A stretch of 64,000 bases of DNA from Chrysoperla carnea. Taxonomy: Eukaryota; Arthropoda; Insecta; Neuroptera; Chrysopidae. Positions 12,445 to 22,846 of the stretch are shown here, piece by piece. A program made the translations under genes and the position numbers. Location of the stretch: positions 91,187,435 through 91,251,434 of the forward strand of contig NC_058338.1 of the NCBI RefSeq assembly GCF_905475395.1, given 5' to 3'. The notes under the pieces were generated by a model. The model did not search any database. It was not told where the DNA came from and worked only from the letters and a program-made list of their open reading frames with translations. Each line of letters opens with the position of its first letter. The stretch's first letter is position 1.

Positions 12445-12800
12445 TCAAATAAATGTTCTATCACAGAAATCACACGAGAAATGCTTTTCTTTAGTATGAG
12501 TTAGTTTATGTAATTGTAAAGCGCTATACTGAGCAAATGCTTTATCACAAAAATTACATGAATATTGGCGTTCGCCGGTATGAATTCGTTTATGTTGAAC
12601 TGAACAAACTTTCTGTGTAAATGTTTTATCACAAACATCGCATGAAAAAGGTTTTTCTCCACTATGAATTCTCTTATGCTTAATTACATCATTTAAATGA
12701 GTAAATTTTTATTACAAATATCATATGAAAAAGGTTTTATTCCAGAATGAATTCGTAAATGCTGATTTAAATTTTTTCGTTGGTTAAATATTTTCTTAGC
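12445..12800 (-). pseudogene. C2H2 zinc-finger pseudogene fragment
   Basis: On the - strand the frame reads through a partial finger and then about four fingers: HLRIHSGIKPFSYDIC, then a one-base deletion, then CDVCDKTFTQK...HKRIHTGERQYSCNFC, CDKAFAQYSALQLHKLTHTK and a final CDFCDRTFI before a stop. One zinc ligand is lost (Cys to Tyr in SYDIC) and the frame is broken once. It resembles the intact gene at 22830-24104 in style, but it is not a recent copy. Confidence 0.8.
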
Positions 12801-12918
12801 GCTGTGCCCTGCCTGTCTGATTGCTTGAAAAGTTACTCATAGAGTTGTGAGCCAAAAAAATACAATTACATTAAAATTATCTTCGCCGAAGTATCAATTA
12901 TTTCCTCTTTTTTTTCTA

Positions 12919-13283
12919 CTCTTAAGGAAGTTCCCTCACCAGTAATAGAAAAAAATAAATTAGTAGAAAATGATCCAAATTTTTAGTATGTTGTAGTTAA
13001 CGATACATATTATTAAATCAAAAAAAAAAATTTGGGTATCTTATCGATCAATTAAGAGAGTAATTAATTAATTAAAAATACACTAAATAACATAGCTTGA
13101 TATGAGGATGGTATGTTATTTAGTGTATTTTTAATTAATAAAAACTCTCTTAATTGATCGATAAGATACCCAAATTTTTTTTGATTTAATAATATGTATC
13201 GTTAACTACAACATACTAAAAATTTGGATCATTTTCTACTAATTTATTTTTTTCTATTACTGGTGAGGGAACTTCCTTAAGAG
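12919..13283. repeat. large palindrome, ~174-bp arms, 17-bp loop
   Basis: The left arm 12919-13094 and the right arm 13112-13283 are near-perfect reverse complements. The arms include part of the THAP-like coding fragment, so this is an inverted duplication of local sequence rather than a plain MITE. Confidence 0.9.
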
Positions 13284-13389
13284 CTTGAAGGCACATTTTA
13301 CGGGAAATTACATTTTGTGGGACAACTAAGTATATTTTTTCAGGATTATTTGCACAAATTGGCACAAAAGAGGTTTTAATTGAACTCAT
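13216..13389 (-). pseudogene. THAP-like N-terminal fragment, 57 codons
   Basis: Starts MSSIKTSFVPICANNPEKIY and continues LVVPQNVISRKMCLQALKEV, ending in a stop after VENDPNF. The pattern F-V-P-x-C ... PEK-hydrophobic ... VP ... R-K-x-x-x-x-A resembles the start of THAP-type DNA-binding domains, but the usual Trp is missing and the second metal-ligand half is absent. The latter part falls in the right arm of a large palindrome, and the left arm carries the same codons on the + strand. It lies upstream (on the - strand) of the zinc-finger relic, so the two may once have been one gene. The assignment is an inference. Confidence 0.4.
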
Positions 13390-14160
13390 TTTTTAAATCA
13401 ATAAATAAATTACAAAATTTATGTCGTTTGTTTACAAAATTTATGTGGAAAATTCAAATTAGCCGCCAAATAAGAGTATTTCACAGACGTACTAAATCTA
13501 GACTGATATAAGCTATGTTCTTTTATGTGGCGTCAAAATGTCGCCAAAGCAATACAATGGGTATTTGCGTGATACAAAAGTGAAGGTGCGCTACTTCAAT
13601 TTAAAAAATAACTCGAAATCATAGAGAAAGGACTGAGTGTTCCGGGTATATATGAGAGAGATAAAGCGAGTGTATTTCTACAGACTTATAGAAAAGGGGC
13701 TGTATTGGTCGCACAGAAGCTTTGTCTATTTCTACAGAGTGGTCTATTTTGTACGGATAATTTAAAGAAAGTAAAAATTTCTAAAAATTGATCTTACAAA
13801 ATGTGTCGTATTTTAAACAAAAATCGAATAAATGGAATTGTATACGTTTTTGACTTTGTAATTTTAATGTACGATTTAACTAAAATTATACTGTTTCCAG
13901 TTACAAATATGCTTATGTCTCGAAAACGAAAAATCATATACAACTCAGAAATGGCAATCAAATTGGAGAAGAAAAATAGGACTCTCTAACGAATATATAA
14001 ATAGTTTTCCTAAGAAAAACGTGACACCGTGTGCTAGGACAAACACTGCACTTTTTTTCCTTGCATTTCCTATTGCGATGAGAACACTTCGAGTTTTAGC
14101 TGAAATTATCAAGACCAAAGATAAAAATTTATATGCCTGCAAATATTATGTATTTTTAAC
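13390..14160. other. intergenic, no recognised gene
   Basis: Short frames at 13801-13989 (+) and 13945-14142 (-) have no recognisable motifs. Confidence 0.4.
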
Positions 14161-14605
14161 GAAACAAAGAATCTAAGGAAAATAAAAAGTGACGCAAACC
14201 TATGGAAAACCTCAACCCAACTCGGCCGACAAGAGCAAGTGATACTAACGCGACTGAGACTTGGACATACGAAACTCACACATCAACACCTGATCAAAAA
14301 AGAGCCAATTCCAATATGCCCAATCTGCAAAGAACCTGTCACCACAGAACACATCTTATTAACCTGTAAAAAGTTCAATAACCAACGAACTAAAAATAAC
14401 ATAATAGGTCACATCAAAGACATCCTATCCGATAATACCGAAAACACTAAGAAAGTACTCATGCTCAACTTCATTCAAGACACAGGGCTCACAAATCAAA
14501 TATAACCAATATGTATTAATGCAATTACTCTATTTTATTAAGCTTACTGTATAAATAACATTATCTGTTGAAAATACAGTATAATAAATATATTTAAAAA
14601 AAAAA
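14160..14605 (+). mobile_element. 5'-truncated non-LTR retrotransposon, C-terminus and 3' UTR
   Basis: Open from about 14178 to the stop at 14503-14505: LTRLRLGHTKLTHQHLIKK then CPICKEPVTTEHILLTC. The LRLGHT motif and the CX2C-H-X4-C knuckle are typical of Jockey/R1-like ORF2 C-termini. A ~100-bp AT-rich 3' UTR follows, ending in an A-run near 14600. The frame is intact over this stretch, so the insertion is fairly young. Confidence 0.8.
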
Positions 14606-14840
14606 AGAATCACATTTTTGCTTTTTCGATTTGTATTTTCAAATATTTGAACTGAATTAAAAATAAAATTTGGCAAATAGACATCTATTTGCATTACCCA
14701 CCTAAAAATGTTTTTTTAAATAAAGTAAATAAAAATTTGTATTCATATGTCACAAATAAATAAAAAATTATCACCAAAAACGAAATATTTTTTAGAGAAA
14801 TGTAAATAAAATGGTTTTGTGTGTGTGTATGATGGTTCAC

Positions 14841-15311
14841 TTAAGGTAGTCCGGCTGTTTGAGTAAGTACGGTGAATGTTCATTTTTTTACAGTAAATGA
14901 TAGTTCAAAGTCCCTTGGTCACATTTAACACAGTTTTGAAGCCTCTTGCGGGGTAAAATATTGAATTATTTCATTTTAAAATTGTGATTTTTAACACAGT
15001 ACATAAGGGAAGAACTCACAATAATGTTAATTTTACAAAAATAATCGGTGATTGAGGTTCAAAAAGTTTTCATCATGAAGAAAATTTATCACAGATTCTG
15101 TTTATGCAAAAAAAATTTAACCTTACGGCGCTTTCCAAAAAGAAAACATAACAAACTTTGGTTTTTGACGCTTTTACGATAATTTTAGAGCATTTTATTA
15201 TATTTACATCGTAAAAATTCCCGAGCTTACGATATTTTTAGAGCATTTTATTACATTTACGTCATACAAATTGCTTAGTTGACTAGTCACGTGATGGTCG
15301 GACTACTTTAA
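14841..15311. mobile_element. G element (MITE), copy 1
   Basis: TTAAGGTAGTCCGGCTGTTT ... CGGACTACTTTAA: TIR with TTAA at both extremes. The interior is shared with copy 2 in opposite orientation. Confidence 0.8.
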
Positions 15312-15517
15312 GTCACAATTAACATATTATAATTATAACTGGCAATTTATAGATAACAAAAAAAAAGCTTTCCTGTCGTTTAAAATATTTGTCAATTAAA
15401 TATTTATTTCGCTTAAGATATAGGTATTATTTCTAGAGCGAGGGTGTACATATTTGAATGTTTTGTTTATGAAATTCATTTTTATAACAATTAATTACTT
15501 ATTTTGAAAGTCTTAAC

Positions 15518-15602
15518 ATGACTTTTAAAATAACAGAATTAAAAAATGTGGAGGGACCTATTAAAACGAAAATATTTCGTGAATTATTATCAACAATTAC
15601 CG
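15518..15602 (+). CDS. transporter copy 1, exon 1 (cytoplasmic N-terminus)
   Basis: Encodes 28 residues, MTFKITELKNV...RELLSTIT, plus the first base of an Ala codon, then GTAGGT. The same KIFRELL(A/S)TIT motif and the same phase-1 break occur in copy 2 at 36914, which confirms that this short exon is real. Confidence 0.9.
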
Positions 15603-18600
15603 GTAGGTCATTATTTTACAAGTATATTCTTAATGTAAATAATTCTTTTAAAATTAAAACCAAATGTTTTTTTTTTTTTTTGGTAATAATTTCCAAAAAA
15701 AAGTTACTTTTTATTTTATAGATGTTTTTATTCATTTATAATCTCATACAATTTCTTTATAATTTTGATTTGAAATGTCTACACGCAAGCGCTTTCTGAT
15801 TGTGAAAATAATACTACTAATAACTGTCCCGTGTAAACGTCTTTGGGTTTTGGTATTTATTTTATTTTTATTGATATTAAGATTTTTATTATAATTAGTC
15901 TAAATTTTTTAAGATTCTTTGCATAGAATTATTATTTATTTAGATTTAATTACAAAAATTACTGATTTCAAATATCATTTGATATTTAGTAGATGAAAAT
16001 TTTAATTGAATAGGTTTTCTAATAAAGTTTTCTCATAATATGTCAAGTTTTCTTCGTTATTAATTTTTAACAATAAACATTTAAGATATAAATTTTCTCA
16101 CACTTTTTTCATAATAGAGTATTCTACTATTTTTGAAAAAGTACTTCAAAATGTTGATTTTACTAATAAAAAGCCACGCTTTCTTGTCAAAAACTTAAAT
16201 TAAATTTTAAACTGTCAAAAACGCGGGCATTCAATTTGATGACGTAATATCGGTATCATTATACAAAATAACACAAATAAGTTTGACAGATATATTCATA
16301 GACAGATATATACTTATTATCTATGGATATATTATACTCAGCTGTCTACACTGAACTAACTGATAGTCTATGGCTCATACCGATATGACATCACAGCAGG
16401 GTTTGCTCGCGTTTTAGGTCACGTGATATAGATTTAAAAATTACGATTTTTAATTTTAATATTTTAAAAGAAAAATGTACTTTTATAACTCGAAATCACA
16501 ATATTTAAGCATATTTTTACATAAATTTTAACTTTTTTCAAATTTCATAATTTATTTTTGACTAAAGATAATACCCTATTACATATTTCATTTTATATCA
16601 CATAAACCTTCATAATTTCCTTATTCATATCTTCATTTCATTTTCATAATAATGTATTATAACTGTCATATATTTTAATTTTTTATACCATTCGCACACT
16701 AATTTCATTCATACTTTTATTTATATTTAATCTTTATTATTCTAATTTATCAATAAAAGATTTAATATTATAAATTTTTAAACTATTGAAGTGACGCTAA
16801 TTTGAATTACTGCCATCTATTTATATATGAACTAAGTTGAGTGGTTTTGATCCATAGACATAGTAATACTAGACTGCGTGATTAATATACTTTCTGTGTT
16901 GAAAAGTTGTGTCAACAAGAGGGAATATTCATGTAATTTAAATTTGGTTCAAATATTTTTTTTCCGTAACTTTATTGGTTGGACATTTCAACTAAACCAT
17001 TATTTTAGTAATTAATATGTTTTTAATTACTTATAATTAATTAATAAAAGTACAAATTCAATGAGACAAATTCAAATTTTAAAACGGACGTCATAGTATG
17101 TGGCTTGTCAAATTTGTTGATATACTGTATGGTTCTACGGTTTTTTATTAGATAACTTAATAAAAAAGTGTGTAAATTCTGTATTGTAAATTCATAGATA
17201 AAATAATAGTAAATATCTTTGTGTAAATTATACATTGAACTGTCCTTTGAAAATACACTACTGGAATTGTTAACAGAGGGAGAACCACGTCTCAAAGTAG
17301 ATTGACAAGGATAATAAATGCCGAAGCATGGTCATAATACGCATGTTTTAATATGCAACATAATATTCTGGCGCGTATTTAAAATAAGATTATACTATTA
17401 AATAAAGTTAAAACTAACTAAATAAAGTTAAAACAGTATATTTTGAACAAATTACCACTTTGCCATTTAAAAAAATTTTTTTCATAAAATTAACACAAAA
17501 TTGTCTAACAATATTACTCGTTTGAACGTTAAAACAAAATAAATTTTTATGCAGTTGTGAATGTGAAATATAAACAGATCATTGATGATATACATAGTAA
17601 ATTAAGTTTAGTCCCAAGTTTGTAACGCTTAAAAATATTGATGCTACAAAAAAACTTTTGGTATAGGTGTTCATAGAATCACCTATTTAGTCCATTTCCG
17701 GTTATCTGCCCGTCTGTCTGTCAACACGATAACTCAGGGCGTAAAAAGTGAGGTCTTGGGTCCGTAGGATCCAACTTGTAAACCGTTAGAGATATAAGAA
17801 AAGTTTAAATGTAAAAAATGTTCCTCATAAAAAAATAAAAGACTTTCGTCAAAAACATGTTTTTGTAAACATCACCACGAGGGCGCTAATTGGGTACAAA
17901 TTTTATAGTATGTATTAATATGGGAATATCAGTTATGTGTGTGTGGCTATTTAAAAGTGGATATCTTTTTTTATTTACGTGACGTCAAAAAACAAACGAT
18001 TGCATCATCAACACTGTCTTTATATGGTATTTCAACAATTAACTCAATCAATTGTTTGTTTTCAGTTGTTTTAAATAAAATTCAGCCCATGTAAGTTGGT
18101 GATAATGTAACTTTCTATAGGTGTATATATTTTCATATAAACATTAATTCCTTATTTTAAACTTTTAGAGGATGAATTAGAAAATATCCTTTTTTAAATG
18201 ACACTTACAGTCTAAAATCAATATCCTCTTGAAATTTCAAACGAATTCTATTAGTAGCGGTTTTATCTAGACATTATTAATATTATTTGTTTTAATTTTG
18301 GTTTTGTAAGTAATTTTAACTTATTTTTATTAAAAATGCAACAAATAAAAAATTTTTTTCTTCTTATAGCTACGTTAAGTGTATTCTCATGCGGTATCCA
18401 TTATAGCTGGCCATCCCCAACTTTACCAAAATTACTAGCCGAAGATTCCTACATTCCAATAAGCGATGCGGAAGGATCATGGTTAGCAGTGGCGCCAGCT
18501 GTAACATCAGTATTCGCAGCACCATTAGCCGCAGATTTAGTGGATCGTTATGGGCGCAAAATATCAACAATGTTAACCATACCATTATATTTCATATCAT

Positions 18601-19763
18601 GGCTTTGTATTGGTTTCGCTCACGAATATTCCATACTGATTATTGGCCGCTGTATTGCTGGCATTGCGGATGGTATCACTTACACTGCCGTGTTAGTGTA
18701 TGTGGGTGAGATTGCAAGCTGTCGTATCCGAGGATTTTTAGCAAGTTTTATTTCGGTGATCCTTCTATTTTCTGGATTAATTGTTAATAGTGTCGGACCA
18801 TTCGTTTCGATACAAACAATGGCTTTTATAGGCGCAAGTGTGCCTTTGGTTCAATTAATTTTATGCATTTTCTTACCAGAATCACCTTATTATTTGTTAA
18901 TGAAAGAAGACACTAAAGCTGCTAAAGAGAGTTTACAATATCTAAGAGGTGGAAACTCAGCAAATATCACACAAGAATTAGAAGATATTAAAAATGCTGT
19001 GAAACGGCAAATGTCTGAACGTGGGTCGTATAAAGATTTATTCGTTGAGCCTGGAAATTTTCGAGCATTGTTAATATGCATTGGATTACGGACATCGCAA
19101 CAATTATCCGGCATAGCCGCTGTTATATTCTATAATCAATACATTTTCGCAGCGAAAAATGAATATATTTCCGCAACAACAGCAGTGATTATTTTCAATT
19201 CATTACAAATGATTACAGTTTGTTTTTCGTCCTTAATTCTTGATAAATTAGGTAGAAAAATTTTATACTCTTTATCTTCTGCGGGCTGTGCAATTACTTT
19301 AGGTATTACGGCAATATATTTTTATGTAAAACAAGATGGTATGGATGTATCCAATTATTTTTGGATACCAATAGTCTCGTTATGCAGTTATATTGTAACC
19401 TTCAATATGGGTATGAGTGTTATACCGGCTGCGATGCTAACGGAATTATTTCCAACAAATGTTAAAGCGAAAGCATTAGCGTTAATGGATGTGTACCTTT
19501 CTCTTCTATGTGCTATTGTTGCAAAAGTATTTCAACATTTGGATAGTACTTATGGTATGTATGTTCCATTTACGTTATTCGCGTGTTGTTGTATTTTGGG
19601 AGTTATATTTGGAATTGTTTACTTACCGGAAACGAAAAATAAAACTTTGGAAGAAATACAAATGATGCTTCGGCGGAAAACTTTTGGTGGAACTTCGATG
19701 GACATTAAACCGGTTGAAGTAAAAAAGAATAAAAGTGACGAAGACGTTTCTTCTTACATTTAA
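15518..19763 (+). CDS. Tret1-like MFS sugar transporter, copy 1 (2 exons)
   Basis: CDS 15518-15602 joined to 18370-19763 (1479 nt, 492 aa). Exon 1 ends ACC-G before GTAGGT; exon 2 starts after CTTATAG, restoring TIT-A-TLSVFSCG. An in-frame ATG at 18336 lies in the intron, so 11 residues from it are not part of the protein. The chain is a 12-helix sugar porter of the major facilitator superfamily: SWPSPTLPKL after helix 1, DRYGRK (87-92), GRCIAGIADG (121-130), PESPYYL (198-204), QQLSG in helix 7 (272-276), DKLGRK (320-325) and PETKNKTLEE (448-457). Insect relatives are called facilitated trehalose transporter Tret1-like and act at the plasma membrane. Substrate cannot be read from sequence; hexoses are also possible. 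The intron holds B, E and A repeats. Confidence 0.93.
16113..16580 (+). mobile_element. B element, copy 2
   Basis: AATAGAGTATT ... AATACCCTATT, in the intron of transporter copy 1. Longer than copy 1 because it keeps the TTTTTGAAAAAGTACTTC segment. Confidence 0.8.
16922..17190 (-). repeat. E repeat, partial
   Basis: Reverse complement of the E right part, including GACGTCATAGTATGTGG and TTGTCAAATTTGTTGAT, in the intron of transporter copy 1. The frame at 17041-17295 overlies it and is not a gene. Confidence 0.7.
17583..18070 (+). mobile_element. A element, copy 2 (5' end damaged)
   Basis: In the intron of transporter copy 1. Shows TTAGTCCCAAGTTTGTAACG, a short GTCTGTCTGTC array and the standard end TCAATCAATTGTTTG. 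Confidence 0.75.
18370..19763 (+). CDS. transporter copy 1, exon 2 (all 12 transmembrane helices)
   Basis: 1394 nt from the acceptor CTTATAG to TAA, exactly the same length as the second exon of copy 2. It contains all the sugar-porter signatures listed for the gene. The C-terminal tail is hydrophilic and ends DVSSYI. Confidence 0.94.
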
Positions 19764-20753
19764 GTAATAACTTTCAGTTTTTGTAACGCTACGAAAACAT
19801 TCTGAAAAAACATTGCATTTATATTATTTGATTGAAAGAAAAACTTAGAAGATAGCATAAGTCGAATAGTAAGTATTTTATCCGATTGTTTATCGCAGAT
19901 GTTTGCAATAATTTATGAAAGTACTGAATAAGGTACCAAAGTACTGAAGAAATTTCTACTTATATCTTAATAAATGATTTTTAATCTCGTAAACAAAGAT
20001 AAAATATAAAATAATATTTAAACCTTATTTTTTTTGGTAAGGTTATCATCGTGTGTCTAGTGTGAATCTCACGTTAAGATTATTTGAAATAGACGATTAC
20101 CGCGAACAGAATATGAGCTAAGTTTTTTGGAGCTTTTCTCAGATTTTCTGAGGTTCAGTGAATGAACGGAATCACAGGGTTAACCAAAAAGCTCCATTAA
20201 AGGTATGGCCAATCTGTGGATCAGTGAAATAAGTCAATCACAGGAAATAACTATCAATTTATCAACAGCTCCGACAGTAAATTCGTAATCTTCGTAAAAA
20301 ATGTTTTAATTTGGTTTATACCTGATGTTAGAGGAGCTTTTTAAAAAAAAGTCGCTAAAAATATTAGATAGCCGCTAAATACACGCTAGTGCCGCGAATA
20401 GCCTTACCATTTCATTTACTCCACACATTTTGAAAGCAAGGAACATCGCATCTCGAATAGTAAGATATTGCATTTAACTTTTAATAATAAAATAAATGCT
20501 ATTTTGTTACAAATAATACAATAAATTATTATTTTATGAATACTTGTTATTTTATTTAAAAAACCTCACTTTATTTTATTAGAAGACAAATAAGTACACA
20601 AAAATTTTGAAAAATGATCAACTGAATAGAAATAATTCAAATAAAACCTAATTCCCATCATTTAAAAAAAAAGTTTACTTTGCCTTACTCCTTTTTGGAC
20701 AACATTTCATGGTCACTAGAGTTGCATATCTTTTTATGTAATAAACTTATATG
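19764..20753. other. 3' UTR of transporter copy 1 and intergenic DNA
   Basis: The first ~200 bp align with the 3' UTR of copy 2. The rest is AT-rich and featureless. Confidence 0.5.
19969..19974 (+). promoter_or_regulatory. poly(A) signal AATAAA for transporter copy 1
   Basis: First good AATAAA, about 205 bases after the stop codon, followed by T-rich sequence. The intervening UTR aligns with the UTR of copy 2. Confidence 0.45.
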
Positions 20754-21275
20754 GTTGGGTAAATCTATCAGATTTTGATAATAAATTCGGAAAATTTTGG
20801 AAGAAGCCAAATTTTTGTTTTAATAGGTGTCTTTCGTTGTAAAAAATACAGAAATGAAGTTTTTCAGTTCCGCAACGAACCGCACGACCCTCTGCACGCG
20901 GTTTTGGGACAATTTAAATCTACATTGTTTCTTTGGTAACCGAACCCTGAACATAGCAAAATAACCTCCAAATCTCAAGAAAACCGCAGTAAACTCATAT
21001 TTTAAACTTTCTCTGATAACTTTTCGAAAAATGGAAGAATTGAGCTGTAATTCTGAAAAAAGATGTAACTTATGATCATAAAAAAGGGTGATAAATTTTA
21101 ATCCGATACATAACTTCAATTTTGAGAAAAACGTATTTTAATGCAAAATTTCAAACGATCGTATAGATCAGTCAAATCCTAGGATTTTAAGTTTTTGATG
21201 TGAAACATCTATAGCCGCACGTAAAACCGATTTCTGGAGTGGCGACGCGTCGCCACGCTATATGATGGTATATAA

Positions 21276-21613
21276 TATACAGGCCGTTTTTGTACCATCT
21301 AGGCATATACATGTCTGTAGTATGACTGAATACATCCGTTTAGTAATGCATCTAAGCGAGATGTATTATATACATGTATTTAACATTAGTTGGGAGACGC
21401 TTGGAGAGTGGAAGTTTTTTAGATAATTAATAATATTTGTATGCTACAAAACTCCCACTCTCTGCATGCATACAACAAAAGTATTGTGTATCATATCTGT
21501 AGCCTTACAATATATGTATATAATACATCTCGCTTAGATGCATTACTAAACGGATGTATTCAGTCATACTACAGACATGTATATGCCTAGATGGTACAAA
21601 AACGGCCTGTATA
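21276..21613. repeat. palindrome with perfect 100-bp arms
   Basis: Arms 21276-21375 and 21514-21613, spacer 138 bp. The spacer itself has a GGAGAGTGG / CCCACTCTC pairing. A diverged relative of the arm text is at 57370-57610. Confidence 0.9.
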
Positions 21614-21775
21614 CAGTCTATATGCAGTAGTGTGTAGAGAGTAGTAGTAGCTATGCGATGGTATATATATACAGTCTATATGCAGTAGTGTGTAGAGAGT
21701 AGTAGTAGCTATACGATGGTATATATATACAGTCTATATGCAGTAGTGTGTAGACAGGCAGTAGTGTGTACAATA
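21611..21775 (+). repeat. 58-bp tandem repeat, ~2.7 units
   Basis: Units start ATACAGTCTATATGCAGTAG at 21611, 21669 and 21727, with near-identical GTGTGTAGAGAGTAGTAGTA text. Confidence 0.92.
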
Positions 21776-22513
21776 GATGCTGTATTTATTAGATATCTTG
21801 ATAATGTTATGTCCAATACTTTTGTAACATACTTCAGTTACCATCGACCAATTGTCACAGTAATACCGTCCTCAGAGGCAACATCGAATATAACTATTAC
21901 CGAAGTCACTGATTAAACGAATTAAGTAGTCACGATTTGAAATAAATTCGTAAATTTTTGTATTTAATGAAAATAAATGTTTATTCAATAAATAGTCATC
22001 GTTATCTGGAAAAAAAATCGTAATATTTTATTTTATCATTATGACATATTTAGTTCCTATCACAATCTGTTCTTTTCTGCATATTACTTTTACAAAATAA
22101 TGTCGATGTTTCACATCTGCCAGGCGTCCCGTGACGGCTCACATTTTTTTTTTTAAATTGCACGTTTTTATGTACTTTTAGATAGTGAGTACGATTTTTA
22201 CGAAACATTACAAAACACACAATACTCGATAAAAATCAAGATTTGTATCATTAAAAATGAAAAATTTCCAATTTTTTCAGGTTTTGAATACGGTTTATTA
22301 TTTCAAAACCTGAAAAAATTGGAAATTTTCATTTGTAAGATTTGTATAGATAAATTATCCCAAAACCGCGTGCAGAAGGTCGTGCGAATCGTTGCGGAAC
22401 CGGAAAACTGCTTTTCTGTATTTTTTACAACAAAAGAAACCTTTTTTAATAAAATTAGCCTCCGCCCAAAATTATCCGAATCTATTACAAAAAATATTAG
22501 ATTTGCCCAACTA

Positions 22514-22846
22514 TACAGGGTGTCCCGTAAGTATCGCACACTTTTGATGCATCTGGTAGAAAATAAAATTATAATTCTAAAAGTCCTCTTCCATTTTTTG
22601 ATCCGATGCACGGATTGTTAGCTATTAATTAAAATAGGCAGTATTTTTAATCTATCCAAAATCAATAATTAGTTTTAGTCAGAGTTGAGTGGTTTTAATT
22701 TTTAGTTACAATGATTGGCTGCCTATTTTAATTAATAGCTAACTATCCGTGCATCGAATCAAAAAATGGAAGGAGACTTTTCGTCTTAGAATTTTAGTTT
22801 CTACCTGATGCAACAAAAGCATGCGGTACTTACGGGACACCCTGTA
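22514..22846. mobile_element. Tc1/mariner-type MITE, 333 bp
   Basis: TACAGGGTGTCCCGTAAGTA at the left and its reverse complement at the right, with long inner inverted repeats (GCCTATTTTAATTAATAGCT), flanked by TA. It supplies the stop codon of the zinc-finger gene. Confidence 0.9.

Larger units (their letters stand above)
20754..22511. mobile_element. 1.75-kb element with ~180-bp terminal inverted repeats
   Basis: The left arm (about 20754-20935, GTTGGGTAAATCTA...GCGGTTTTGGGACAATTTA) pairs with the right arm (about 22330-22511). The interior holds a 100-bp-arm palindrome, an 18-bp GC-rich palindrome, a 58-bp tandem repeat and a 27-bp-arm hairpin. No transposase frame is seen. Its right end abuts the MITE in the zinc-finger gene. 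Confidence 0.7.

Noticed and set aside
18336-18369. ATG at 18336 as the start of transporter copy 1
   Set aside because: The bases before CTTATAG are intronic. Exon 1 at 15518 joins in frame and is mirrored in copy 2.
18370-19114. Other-frame open frames over transporter exon 2 (both strands)
   Set aside because: Shadows of the sugar-porter coding sequence; the same holds for 52530-52892 and 53505-53708.
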